A stretch of 9,192 nucleotides of DNA from Chloroflexota bacterium (GTDB taxonomy: Bacteria > Chloroflexota > Limnocylindria > Limnocylindrales > CSP1-4). The notes under the pieces were generated by a model. The model ran no database searches. It saw nothing but the letters and a program-made list of their open reading frames with translations, and was not told where the DNA came from. The position numbers and the translations under genes were made by a program. Positions 1 through 6,993 of this stretch are shown piece after piece; within the stretch, counting starts at the first letter, position 1; the number at the start of each line of letters is the position of its first letter. The stretch spans positions 1-9,192 of the forward strand of contig JACVXW010000072.1 of NCBI GenBank assembly GCA_015661135.1, given 5' to 3'.

Positions 1-616
1 CGTGGAATCCGAGCGCCCGCCACTGGGCGAACCAGGCCTCCACCGGGGGGCGCACCGCGACCGTCCGGCGGATGACCTCACCTTCCATCAAGACGCCCTC
101 GAGAAGCCGCTTTCGCTCGGCGAGGGGGACGTCGATGAGCGACTCCCCGTCCAGCCAGAGCAGGTCTACGGCAACGAACGCGGTCGGTGATGCTGCGTGG
201 ACGGCTACCTGGCGCGCACGCGCCGCTTCCTTCCGCTCGCGACGCTCGTCCGCGCCGGGCCGCCGACCCACGAGGAACTGGCGGCCCATGTCGGTCGCTG
301 AGACGACGGAATCGAGGCCGACTACGGCCTCGGCGCCGGCGGAGGAGCGAAGCGGTGCGGGGAGCAGGTAACCGTCCAGGACGAGCTCATCCGCACGCGC
401 GGCGTCGCGAACGGCCTCGCGCAGGAGGTCGAAGCCAGCGACCGGGTCGCCCTCTTCGTCACGGATGCCAATGACGCCTCCGAGGACGTCGATAAGCACC
501 CGCCGACCACCCCACAAGGGCTCCCAGATCCCGTCCTTCACGCGCCGGAAGGGCGTCCCGCCATAGGGCATGGCCTTGAGATCGGAGGGCCGGATGGCGG
601 TGGGCGAGGCAGGCAT
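1..616 (-). CDS. Degenerate ATP-dependent DNA ligase-like protein (adenylation-domain fold, active site lost), partial
   Basis: The reading frame is open from the start to the window edge (205 codons); the C-terminus is missing. Seen: an N-terminal stretch ending in WEPLWGGRR (residues 31-39), LVLDGYLL (78-85), VAVDLLWLDGESL (148-160), LAERKRLLEGVL (165-176) and AWFAQWRALGF (194-204). Order and spacing match the nucleotidyltransferase domain of LigC/LigD-type DNA ligases, whose motifs read E-x-K-W-D-G-x-R, LDGE and FDLLYLDG. The nucleotide-accepting lysine of motif I is Leu34, the motif I aspartate is Gly36, and the glutamate of LDGE is Tyr83. Inference: the fold is kept but adenylation is lost, so a binding, structural or regulatory role is likelier than ligation. 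An Arg/Ala-rich segment (about residues 115-138) separates the motifs. I chose the ATG at 616 because a TANNNT hexamer lies 7 bases upstream; an in-frame ATG at 625 is the alternative. Family placement is fairly sure; function is unknown. Confidence 0.72.
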   Translation of the reverse strand, partial: MPASPTAIRPSDLKAMPYGGTPFRRVKDGIWEPLWGGRRVLIDVLGGVIGIRDEEGDPVAGFDLLREAVRDAARADELVLDGYLLPAPLRSSAGAEAVVGLDSVVSATDMGRQFLVGRRPGADERRERKEAARARQVAVHAASPTAFVAVDLLWLDGESLIDVPLAERKRLLEGVLMEGEVIRRTVAVRPPVEAWFAQWRALGFH

Positions 617-623
617 GGCGGAC

Positions 624-629
624 ATCGTA
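624..629 (-). promoter_or_regulatory. Putative leaderless -10 element (TACGAT) for the ligase-like gene
   Basis: TACGAT on the minus strand is followed by 7 bases and then the ATG at 616, the geometry of a leaderless promoter. No Shine-Dalgarno sequence precedes either candidate ATG (616 or 625). If correct, this hexamer makes 616 the start. No convincing -35 box is visible. Confidence 0.35.
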
Positions 630-675
630 GCGCTGTGCGACGGCGAATCGATGATTCCGCCGAGCGCCACGCGAC

Positions 676-681
676 TATGAT
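676..681 (+). promoter_or_regulatory. Possible -10 box (TATGAT) in the divergent intergenic region
   Basis: The 147-base gap between the ligase-like gene and the MFS gene holds a near-consensus TATGAT on the plus strand, about 90 bases before the transporter start. I see no good -35 box at 16-18 bases upstream, so this is only a candidate. Nothing else in the gap stands out. Confidence 0.25.
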
Positions 682-758
682 CGGCCTGCGGCGCGACCCG
701 CCCGAGCGGGACCCCGGCGCCGCTCGTCCGCTGCGTCCCGGTTGGCCCAATCAACCAC

Positions 759-762
759 GGAG
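759..762 (+). promoter_or_regulatory. Shine-Dalgarno (GGAG) for the MFS transporter
   Basis: GGAG lies 10 bases before the ATG at 773. It supports that start over the longer open frame upstream, whose extra 46 residues are Arg/Pro-rich and show no membrane character. Confidence 0.5.
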
Positions 763-772
763 CCCCAGACCG

Positions 773-2107
773 ATGAAGGCACTCGCCGCGCTCACCCCGT
801 CCGGCAAGGCACGCGTCCCGGTCGCCTGGGCCCTGTACGACTTCGCCAACACGATCTACAGCTACGCGATCGTGTCGTACGCGATGGGCCTGTGGGTCGT
901 GGATCGGCTTGGCCCATCGGACGGCCAGTTCTGGTTCGGCATCGCGAACGCCCTCTCGGTCGGGCTGAACGCCGCGGTCTCGCCGGTCCTCGGGGCGATC
1001 AGCGACCGCGGCGGCCGGCGGCTGCCGTACCTCGCCTTCTTCAGCGCCCAGACCATCATCGCCACCGCCCTCATCGGTCTCATCGCGAGCGGCCAGGGCA
1101 GCGGCTTCGCGTTCCTGGGCCTCGCCCTCTTCACCCTCGCGAACTTCAGCTACCAGGCCGCCCTCATCTACTACGACGCGACGCTCCCGATCGTCTCGAA
1201 GCCGGACACCCGGGGCCGCGTCTCCGGGCTTGGCGTTGCGATCGGGTATGTCGGAACCCTGACCATCGGCATCCTGATCCTCGTCCTCGACAGTGGTTCC
1301 GGCGCGCTCACGTTCTTCATGGCGGCGGGGCTGTTCGGGGCGTTCGCCGTCCCGATCTTCATAGTGGTCAAGGAGCGCGCCTCGTCCGACTATCGATTCC
1401 GGGTGAGCGATGCCCTGGCCTCGTGGTCGCAGCTGCGAACGACGATCGACCACGCGCGCGAGGTGCCCGGGCTCGCCCGATTCCTCGTGGCCCGGTTCTT
1501 CTACACGGACCCGGTGAACACGGTGATCGTTGTCATGGCGGTCTTCGCGACGCAGGCGATCGGGATGACACCTGGTCAGGCGAACATGGTCCTGATCCTC
1601 CTCGTCGTCGTCGCGATCGCGGCGAGCTTCGGCTGGGGCTTCCTGGTGGAGCGCCGGGGCCCCAAGCGGACGCTGATGATCGTCCTCGGGACCTGGTGCG
1701 TGGGGCTCGTGATCGGCGGGGCGGTGCTCTCCCTCCCGACCTTCCTGGTTGCCGGCGCACTGCTGGGCGCCGGTCTCGGTGGGGTTTGGACGTCCGACCG
1801 CGTCTACATGCTCAGGCTGTCACCACCCGACCGCGTCGGGGAGTTCTTCGGGCTGTACGGGCTGGCCGGCAAGTTCAGCGCTGTCACGGGGCCGGTGCTC
1901 TATGGCGTCATCGTCTCAACGCTGCTGGATGCCGGCTGGGGCAAGGCCGCCTACCAGGTCGGGATCTTCAGCTTCCTGATCCTGATGTTCGTCGGGATCT
2001 GGATCCTGCGGTCGGTACCGGATCCGGGGCCGGAACCGGGCGATGTCGTGGCCCTGCCGGAGCACCTGATCCCGTCCCAGGACATGCCGGGTCCCAGCCG
2101 CCACTGA
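773..2107 (+). CDS. MFS transporter, Atg22/UMF1-type family
   Basis: A 444-residue, strongly hydrophobic protein with about 12 predicted membrane segments, so an inner-membrane secondary transporter. The opening WALYDFANTIYS (about residues 19-30) is the hallmark of the UMF1/Atg22 branch of the major facilitator superfamily. SDRGGRRLPYL after the second to third helix is the cytoplasmic loop motif. YYDATLPIVS, followed by a TRGRVSGLG loop, and RFFYTDPVNTVIV are also typical of this branch. The last 30 or so residues are a hydrophilic Pro/Asp-rich tail. Yeast Atg22 exports amino acids from the vacuole; bacterial substrates are mostly unknown, so none is assigned. The frame is open upstream to about 635, but homology begins near the ATG at 773, which has GGAG (759-762) at a sensible distance. 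It converges with the flavoprotein gene, with 55 bases between stops. Confidence 0.9.
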   Translation: MKALAALTPSGKARVPVAWALYDFANTIYSYAIVSYAMGLWVVDRLGPSDGQFWFGIANALSVGLNAAVSPVLGAISDRGGRRLPYLAFFSAQTIIATALIGLIASGQGSGFAFLGLALFTLANFSYQAALIYYDATLPIVSKPDTRGRVSGLGVAIGYVGTLTIGILILVLDSGSGALTFFMAAGLFGAFAVPIFIVVKERASSDYRFRVSDALASWSQLRTTIDHAREVPGLARFLVARFFYTDPVNTVIVVMAVFATQAIGMTPGQANMVLILLVVVAIAASFGWGFLVERRGPKRTLMIVLGTWCVGLVIGGAVLSLPTFLVAGALLGAGLGGVWTSDRVYMLRLSPPDRVGEFFGLYGLAGKFSAVTGPVLYGVIVSTLLDAGWGKAAYQVGIFSFLILMFVGIWILRSVPDPGPEPGDVVALPEHLIPSQDMPGPSRH

Positions 2108-2120
2108 CGCCGGTTTCGGC

Positions 2121-2134
2121 CCGGGCCTGCCCGG
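2121..2134. terminator. Weak GC hairpin between convergent genes
   Basis: CCGGG-CCTG-CCCGG forms a 5-bp stem with a 4-base loop in the 55-base gap between the MFS stop and the flavoprotein stop. It could work in both directions. No T-tract follows on either strand, so intrinsic termination is not established. A smaller CCGG-TCCT-CCGG hairpin sits at 2148-2159. Confidence 0.22.
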
Positions 2135-2162
2135 CGCCGCTCCCGCCCCGGTCCTCCGGACT

Positions 2163-2909
2163 TCAGAGCTCGCTGGCGACCTTGAGGCCTTCGAGGACGG
2201 CTTCCTCCGCCGTCCGCGGGGCCACGCAATCGCCGATCGCGTGGACCTCGCCCGGGTAGTCGTCGAGGCCGGCCAGAAGGTCGTCCACCGGCTCGTGGCC
2301 CAGGGCGAGGACCAGCGCGGCGACGTCCTCGATCACGACGGCGTCCTCCGTGAGCACGTGCTGGAAGAAGGCTGCCGAGCCGTCGTACCCGTAGATCCGG
2401 ACGAGGGGGATGCGCTCCACGCGGGCTCGCTCGGCCGCCGCGATCATCGCGTCCCGGACGTACTGCTGGATCCGCTGGCCGGCGATCGTGCCGTTGGACC
2501 CGAGGACCACCGGGTGCCCGGCGCGCCCGAGCCGGATCGCCACCCCGAGTCCCACCCAGTCGCAGCGCCAGTCGGCGACGACGATCCGTCCTTCGGGGAT
2601 CGGCGCCCCGCGAATGACCTCCCAGGCATCCAGCACGGTCGCCCCCGGGCCGATCTCGAGCGGTGGTCGCCGGGGTCGGGCGCCAGTGGCGAGGACGACG
2701 ACGTCCGGCCGCTCGCGGTCGATCCAGGCGAGGTCCACCACCGTCCCGGTGATGATCCGAGCACCGGCCCGCTCCGCCTCCGCGGCGAGGTTCGTGATGA
2801 GCCCGCCGAACTCCGCCCGATCCGGCAGCCGCTCGGCGAGGAGGGCCTGGCCCCCGACCCGCCGGGCCGCCTCGACCAGCGTCACCCGATGACCGCGGGC
2901 GGCCGCGAC
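2163..2909 (-). CDS. FAD/NAD(P)-binding half of the frameshifted flavoprotein (3' part)
   Basis: This stretch (about 248 residues) is the second half of the gene that starts at 4138, displaced into another frame. It begins within the FAD-binding helix (VAAARGHRVTLVEAARRVGGQ), which should follow directly on the GGGPGGLKAA at the end of the upstream part. Next come VVVLATGARPRRP, then IVVADWRCDWVGLGVAIRL, the degenerate second nucleotide-binding unit seen in the trimethylamine dehydrogenase/2,4-dienoyl-CoA reductase family. It closes with HAIGDCVAPRTAEEAVLEGL, the usual FAD-contacting C-terminal motif. The same frame is open upstream to 3023, but that part is Arg-rich out-of-frame translation of the first half. 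Joined, the two parts give about 658 residues, the normal family length. It is either a real pseudogene or a sequence error, and I cannot tell which from one sequence. Confidence 0.8.
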   Translation of the reverse strand, partial: VAAARGHRVTLVEAARRVGGQALLAERLPDRAEFGGLITNLAAEAERAGARIITGTVVDLAWIDRERPDVVVLATGARPRRPPLEIGPGATVLDAWEVIRGAPIPEGRIVVADWRCDWVGLGVAIRLGRAGHPVVLGSNGTIAGQRIQQYVRDAMIAAAERARVERIPLVRIYGYDGSAAFFQHVLTEDAVVIEDVAALVLALGHEPVDDLLAGLDDYPGEVHAIGDCVAPRTAEEAVLEGLKVASEL

Positions 2910-4138
2910 GCGGCCTTGAGCCCGCCCGGACCGCCGCCGACGACAAGGACGTCGCGCGCCGCGGACACCCGCCGAAGCTGCCCATAGAGCAACTCCCGAC
3001 CGCTCTCGGGGTACTGGATGCACGAGATCGGGTAGCCGGCGTGGAAGTGGCCGATGCAGGCCTGGTTGCAGCCGATGCAGGCCCGGATCTCCTCGGCTCG
3101 TCCGGTCGCCGCTTTGACCGGCAGGAGCGGATCGGTGATCAGGGCGCGGGTCATAGCGACCGCGTCCGCCTGACCCAACTCGAGAATTCGTTCCGCCTCC
3201 TGCGGCTGGTTCACCCGCCCCGCGACGATGACGGGGACCTGGACGATCTCCCGGGCGAGCGCGGCGAGCGGCGCCGTATACGCGTTCTCCATCGTCATCG
3301 GCGGCACGATGTGGTCCGAGCCTGCCAGGGTGGCCGAGCTTCCGGCGACCACGCTGACGTAGTCGAGCGTGCCGTCGGCGTCGAGTTCGCGAAGCGCGTG
3401 CAGGGTCGTGTCCCGGGTGAGCCCGGTGGGGTTCATCTCATCGATCGAGATCCGCAGGCCCACCACGAACTCGCGACCGATGGCGGTCCGCACCGCGGCG
3501 ATCACCTCGCGCAGGAACCGGAGGCGGTTCTCGAACGAGCCGCCGTAGCGGTCCGTCCGCGTATTGAGCTCGGGGTTCAGGAACTGGGCCGGCAGGTAGC
3601 CGTGACTGGCAACAATCTCGACGCCGTCCATGCCGGCCGTCTGGACCCGGACTGCGGCCGCGGCGTAGCCGGCCACGACCTCGTCGATGAGCTTGAGCGT
3701 CATGGCCTGGGGGATCACGTGGAACCGCTCGTTCGGAACGGCGGACGGTGCAATGGCGACGGGCAGCGCCCCGTCGATCGAGTCCATCACCTCCCGTCCG
3801 CCGTGGAAGATCTGGGCGAAAACCGCGCAGCCGTGACGGTGGATGGCCTCCGCGAGGCGGGTGTAGCCGGGGATCGCGTCGTCGCGGTATAGCTGGAGCG
3901 CGTGGGCCGTGTAGTCGGCCGTCGGGTGGACGGCTCCCACCTGGATCACGATGAGGCCGGCGCCGCCGGCCGCCCGGGCCTCCTGGTAGGCGACCAGCTG
4001 GTCCGACACCTTGCCGTCGATCGCCATCACGGTGTCGTGCCCGGACGAGACAATCCGGTTGCGGAGGGTCACGGACCCGATGCGCAGCGGCGAAAACAGG
4101 GCCGGGAACGGGGAAGGGATCGTGTCCACCGTGGTCAC
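2882..4138 (-). CDS. Old yellow enzyme/2,4-dienoyl-CoA reductase-type flavoprotein (5' part; frameshifted)
   Basis: This part holds the FMN TIM-barrel and iron-sulfur region. Residues 12-30 (PALFSPLRIGSVTLRNRIV) open the barrel. QIFHGGRE lies near 109-116, and SHGYLPAQFLNP with RTDRYGGSFENR (about 178-205) is the family signature. C354, C357, C361 and C373 (CIGCNQAC then C) are spaced to bind a 4Fe-4S cluster. VLVVGGGPGGLKAA (about 397-410) begins the FAD domain. After it the frame runs into eight unrelated residues and a stop at 2882, while the expected continuation is in another frame. The family carries electrons from NAD(P)H through FAD, 4Fe-4S and FMN to an enoyl-type substrate or works as an amine dehydrogenase; the substrate here is unknown. 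The start is GTG at 4138, overlapping the stop of the preceding 48-codon ORF by four bases (GTGA); a second in-frame GTG lies at 4192. Confidence 0.85.
   Translation of the reverse strand: MTTVDTIPSPFPALFSPLRIGSVTLRNRIVSSGHDTVMAIDGKVSDQLVAYQEARAAGGAGLIVIQVGAVHPTADYTAHALQLYRDDAIPGYTRLAEAIHRHGCAVFAQIFHGGREVMDSIDGALPVAIAPSAVPNERFHVIPQAMTLKLIDEVVAGYAAAAVRVQTAGMDGVEIVASHGYLPAQFLNPELNTRTDRYGGSFENRLRFLREVIAAVRTAIGREFVVGLRISIDEMNPTGLTRDTTLHALRELDADGTLDYVSVVAGSSATLAGSDHIVPPMTMENAYTAPLAALAREIVQVPVIVAGRVNQPQEAERILELGQADAVAMTRALITDPLLPVKAATGRAEEIRACIGCNQACIGHFHAGYPISCIQYPESGRELLYGQLRRVSAARDVLVVGGGPGGLKAASRPPAVIG
2901..2915. repeat. Perfect palindrome at the flavoprotein frameshift
   Basis: GGCCGCG-A-CGCGGCC is a perfect 7-base inverted repeat around a single base. 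As a hairpin it would give a 6-bp all-G/C stem with a GAC triloop. It coincides with the point where the flavoprotein reading frame is lost. Such structures favour slippage deletions and also sequencing or assembly errors. Confidence 0.7.
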
Positions 4139-4281
4139 GACCGGCCCCCGGCCTTCGCGATGATGGCCTCGCGTTCGAACAGTGCGGGCCACTCCGGGTC
4201 GTACGCCGCGAGCTGGATCTTGCCGGTCAGTCTCGGTTGCTCGACGATCCAGGGTGACCGGACCTCGCCCTCGGCGCTCAT
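4135..4281 (-). pseudogene. Truncated GrpB/UPF0157-like fragment (48 codons)
   Basis: A 48-residue ORF. Residues 21-39 (KIQLAAYDPEWPALFEREA) match the start of GrpB (UPF0157) family proteins, which are nucleotidyltransferase-fold proteins of about 160-180 residues. After FEREA the match stops, and the ORF ends nine residues later in IIAKAGGRS. The GSTSVPGL-type motif that should follow is absent, so no activity is expected. Its ATG overlaps the galE stop (ATGA, 4278-4281), and its TGA overlaps the GTG of the flavoprotein (GTGA, 4135-4138). It therefore reads as a remnant left by a deletion or rearrangement that may still couple translation of its two neighbours. The alternative is a genuine small protein that only resembles GrpB. 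The family match rests on a short stretch. Confidence 0.55.
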
Positions 4282-5279
4282 GCCCCGCCGGACGCCGGGC
4301 CGCGCGGATGCGTCCGCCGCCACTCCCAGGCCGACCCGATCATTTCGTCCAGCGACGACCGCCGCGGTCGCCAGCCCAGGACCGCCGCCGCCCGATCGAT
4401 CGCGGCGACCAGCACCGGCGGATCGCCGGCCCGCCTGGGGCCCACGGTGTGCGGCACCGGCCGACCGACGACGCGCTCCGCCGCGGTGAGAACCTCGCGA
4501 ACGCTGAACCCGCCGCCGCTACCCAGGTTGCAGATGAGCGGCGCCTCGCTGCGCGGATCGCCGGGCGCGGTTGCCTCGAGCGCTTCGAGATGGGCGTCGG
4601 CAAGGTCGAGGACGTGGATGTAGTCCCGGATCGGGGTTCCATCCAGCGTCGGGTAGTCGTCGCCGAACAGGGTGAGCGGCGGGCCGCCCTCGAGCGCCCC
4701 GAGAACGTTCGGCACGAGGTGGGTCTCCGGATCGTGGCGCTCCCCGTTGACCTCGGACGCCCCGGCGACGTTGAAATAGCGGAGGCTGACACTGCGCAGG
4801 CCGTACGCGGACCCGTAGCCGGCCATCGCACCCTCGAAGGTTCGCTTCGTCTCGCCGTACGAGTTGATGGGGCGGAGCGGGGCGTCCTCCGGGATCGGGG
4901 TCGCCTCCGGGGCCCCGTACACCGCGGCCGTGGACGAGAAGACGATCCGCCCGACGCCGGCATCGCGCAACGCGTCGAGGAGGGCGACGCCGCCCACGAC
5001 GTTGGCGCGGTAGTACGTCGCCGGCTCGCGCATCGATTCGCCGACGAGCGACTTCGCCGCGCAGTGGAGGACGGCATCGATACCACCGTCCCGCAGCAGC
5101 GCGGCGACCGCTTCGCGATCGCCGAACGAACCGCGAACGAACTGCGCGCTGGGCGCCGCGGACGCGGCGTGGCCCGTCGAGAGGTCGTCGAGGATCGTGA
5201 CCTCGTGCCCGGCTTCAACGAGCCGCTCGACCGAGACCGAGCCGACGTATCCGGCGCCGCCGGTGACGAGAATCCGCAT
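4278..5279 (-). CDS. galE: UDP-glucose 4-epimerase
   Basis: A 333-residue extended short-chain dehydrogenase/reductase, normal length for GalE. It interconverts UDP-glucose and UDP-galactose in the cytoplasm using bound NAD+, feeding the Leloir pathway and surface polysaccharide synthesis. Seen: the NAD-binding GGAGYVG (residues 7-13), FSSTAAVYG (114-122) with the catalytic Ser/Thr, the catalytic Y141-G-E-T-K145, SLRYFNVAGAS (165-175) and GTPIRDYIHVLDLA (214-227). The last two are strong GalE signatures. It could also act on N-acetylated UDP-sugars. The open frame extends upstream to 5348, but the ATG at 5279 starts directly at the Rossmann strand (MRILVTGG). A TANNNT hexamer 6 bases upstream replaces a Shine-Dalgarno sequence. 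It lies 32 bases after the TPR gene, and its stop overlaps the next start by four bases. Confidence 0.95.
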   Translation of the reverse strand: MRILVTGGAGYVGSVSVERLVEAGHEVTILDDLSTGHAASAAPSAQFVRGSFGDREAVAALLRDGGIDAVLHCAAKSLVGESMREPATYYRANVVGGVALLDALRDAGVGRIVFSSTAAVYGAPEATPIPEDAPLRPINSYGETKRTFEGAMAGYGSAYGLRSVSLRYFNVAGASEVNGERHDPETHLVPNVLGALEGGPPLTLFGDDYPTLDGTPIRDYIHVLDLADAHLEALEATAPGDPRSEAPLICNLGSGGGFSVREVLTAAERVVGRPVPHTVGPRRAGDPPVLVAAIDRAAAVLGWRPRRSSLDEMIGSAWEWRRTHPRGPASGGA

Positions 5280-5285
5280 GACGGC

Positions 5286-5291
5286 AGGATA
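5286..5291 (-). promoter_or_regulatory. Putative leaderless -10 element (TATCCT) for galE
   Basis: TATCCT is followed by 6 bases and the galE ATG. A plausible -35 (CTGACC, 5310-5315) lies 18 bases further upstream and includes the TGA stop of the TPR gene. Together they suggest an internal promoter starting a leaderless galE transcript. This is the best of the four such candidates because both boxes are present. Confidence 0.42.
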
Positions 5292-5311
5292 CGGGCGCGC
5301 CGGTGCCCCGG

Positions 5312-5620
5312 TCAGCGGCCCCGCAGGAACGCGAGGACCCGATCCCACCAGGTGCGTCGCGCGAGAGCACCCAACGGCGCGGGCGCGCCCGCTTGCGCGA
5401 GCCGCTGGGCCACGACGTTCTCGGGATCGATGGCAACGGCGCGCCGCGCGGTGTCCATCGCACCGGCCTCGTCGCCGCGGGCCAGGGCGACGCGCGCGAG
5501 ACCCACCACGGCGATCGCGTTGCGCGGGTCCGCTTCGGCGACCTGCGTGAAAAGCCGCTCAGCGTGGTCCAGGTCCCCCGCTGCGAGCATCCGCTCCGCC
5601 ACGAGCAGCAGCTCGATCAT
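5312..5620 (-). CDS. Small tetratricopeptide (TPR) repeat protein
   Basis: A 102-residue cytoplasmic protein with two TPR units. The first is about residues 3-35 (AERMLAAGDLDHAERLF, then ADPRNA) and the second about 36-69 (LARVALARGDEAGAM, then IDPENV). Both show the usual G/A/Y-P pattern, with D-P-x-N closing each unit. The C-terminal tail is basic and aromatic (RRTWWDRVLAFLRGR) and could dock on a partner or a membrane surface. TPR proteins are scaffolds, so no specific function follows. Its ATG overlaps the stop of the CCA-adding enzyme (ATGA, 5617-5620), and GGAAG sits 4 bases upstream, so coupled translation is likely. It has no signal peptide. Confidence 0.82.
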   Translation of the reverse strand: MIELLLVAERMLAAGDLDHAERLFTQVAEADPRNAIAVVGLARVALARGDEAGAMDTARRAVAIDPENVVAQRLAQAGAPAPLGALARRTWWDRVLAFLRGR

Positions 5621-6975
5621 CGGTCTTCCGTGAGCATCGACTGGGCGAGCAGCAGCAGGGTCGGCCCATCGTTGATCGATGGATCGGTGACGGCCAGCTC
5701 CAGGAGCTGCTCGAGGATCTGCCCGAGCAGGGGTCCCTCCGTCAGGCCGAGCTGGGCGATGAGGTCGTTACCGTCGATGGCGAGGTCGCCACGCTCCAGG
5801 ACGACGTCGCCGGCCAGCTGCTCGGCGACCCGCCTGCGCAGCTCGTCCAGGTCGTGAACGTTCGGCGGCTGGCCGCTACCGACGTTGTCGGCCGCCCGGA
5901 GGATGAACAGCGGCTCGAGCGCGTCGCGCCCGATCCGTTGGATGAACCGCCGGACGCCGGCATCGCCCCAGGACTGGTCGTAGGCGAACATGTGATGGCG
6001 GACGAGGTGTGCGACCCGCTCGGCGACGGCGGTCGGCATGCGCAGCCGCGTCATGAACGCAGTTGCAAGATCAGCCCCCACGGCGTCGTGGCCAAGGAAG
6101 TGCCCGTCGGCCATCGTCGCCGGCTTGCCGATGTCGTGGAGCAGTGCCGCCAGACGCTCGACGGGGCGGTCCGCCGGGACGGCGTCCACGGCCCGGACCG
6201 TGTGGTCCCAGAGGTCGTCTCCGTCGACCTTGTTCTGCGGGATCCCGCGCTGGGCCGCCAGCTCCGGCGAGAGGACGCCGAGGATCCCGGTCGACGCCAG
6301 CAGGCGCAGGCCGACCGAAGGTCGCTCCGCGCCGAGGAGCTTGTCAAGCTCGATTGCCAGCCGCTCGCCGGACAGGTGCGCGACGAGCGGGGCACCGGCC
6401 GCGATCGCGGTGAGGGTCCCGGTCTCGACCTCGAAGTCCAGGGTGGCAGCGAGGCGAACGGCCCGGACCATGCGCAGGGCGTCCTCCTCGAACCGGGTGT
6501 GCGGGTCGCCCACCGCTCGAAGGGTCCGCGCTCGAAGGTCGGCCAGCCCGCCGTGCGGGTCGAGGAGATCGGGCTTCGGTGCGCTTGCGTCTGCCGCCGC
6601 GGGCGCATCGGCACCCCAGGCCATCGCATTGACCGTGAAATCCCGACGAGCCAGATCCAGCTCGATCCGGTCGCCGAACTCGACCCGGTGTGGCCGCCGG
6701 AAGTCGGCGTATAGATGGTCCGAGCGGAAGGTCGTGATCTCGAACCGCTCGCCGTCCTCGCGAACCGCCACGGTCCCGAATCGATTCTCGTAGACGGCGC
6801 CGGGGAAGAGCTCCTGGAGCCGGTCTGGGCGGGCATCGGTGGCCATGTCCCAGTCGTACGGGTCGCGTCCGAGGAGGGCGTCCCGGATGGATCCGCCCAC
6901 GACATACGCCGCGTGGCCGCTCGCCCAGAGCCGGTGAAGGATCGTGAGGACCGCCTCGGGTGGCTGGATCTGCAC
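5617..6975 (-). CDS. CCA-adding enzyme (tRNA nucleotidyltransferase with HD domain)
   Basis: A 452-residue class II tRNA nucleotidyltransferase/poly(A) polymerase family protein that builds or repairs the 3' CCA end of tRNA from CTP and ATP. Seen: GGSIRDALLG (residues 27-36), the metal-binding D41-W-D43, ITTFR (80-84), LARRDFTVNAM (108-118), the E164-D-A-L-R168 base-selecting motif, ERLAIELDKLL (204-214) for RNA binding, and an HD phosphohydrolase domain with LLHDIGKP (278-285) and VRHHMF. The HD domain is common in bacterial CCA enzymes and may clear 2',3'-cyclic or 3'-phosphate ends. A poly(A) polymerase or an A-only adding partner cannot be excluded from motifs alone. It starts at GTG (6975), 18 bases after the HNH stop, with no clear Shine-Dalgarno sequence. 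Its stop overlaps the TPR start by four bases. Confidence 0.93.
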   Translation of the reverse strand: MQIQPPEAVLTILHRLWASGHAAYVVGGSIRDALLGRDPYDWDMATDARPDRLQELFPGAVYENRFGTVAVREDGERFEITTFRSDHLYADFRRPHRVEFGDRIELDLARRDFTVNAMAWGADAPAAADASAPKPDLLDPHGGLADLRARTLRAVGDPHTRFEEDALRMVRAVRLAATLDFEVETGTLTAIAAGAPLVAHLSGERLAIELDKLLGAERPSVGLRLLASTGILGVLSPELAAQRGIPQNKVDGDDLWDHTVRAVDAVPADRPVERLAALLHDIGKPATMADGHFLGHDAVGADLATAFMTRLRMPTAVAERVAHLVRHHMFAYDQSWGDAGVRRFIQRIGRDALEPLFILRAADNVGSGQPPNVHDLDELRRRVAEQLAGDVVLERGDLAIDGNDLIAQLGLTEGPLLGQILEQLLELAVTDPSINDGPTLLLLAQSMLTEDR

Positions 6976-6993
6976 GGCAGGGCTGCCGCCCGG

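Noticed and set aside
635..772. N-terminal extension of the MFS protein to an upstream ATG
   Set aside because: The extra 46 residues are Arg/Pro-rich and unlike the family N-terminus; the ATG at 773 has a ribosome binding site and starts just before the family motif.
2108..2162. Strong bidirectional terminator between the convergent genes
   Set aside because: Only 4-5 bp GC stems with no T-tract are present, so it is kept as a low-confidence hairpin rather than a firm terminator.
742..2259. Long open frame on the plus strand overlapping the MFS gene in another frame
   Set aside because: Its translation is Arg/Pro/Gly-rich low-complexity sequence without any motif; long spurious frames are expected at this GC content. 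The MFS frame has clear family motifs.
2241..3892. Plus-strand open frames antisense to the flavoprotein
   Set aside because: They mirror codon positions of a well-supported minus-strand gene and encode Asp/Gly/Arg-rich sequence with no recognisable domain.
4182..5633. 483-codon plus-strand frame antisense to galE and the TPR gene
   Set aside because: Low-complexity, Arg-rich translation spanning two real genes on the other strand; no motif or start signal.
5854..6793. Plus-strand frames antisense to the CCA-adding enzyme
   Set aside because: Shadow frames; the minus strand carries every catalytic motif of the enzyme.
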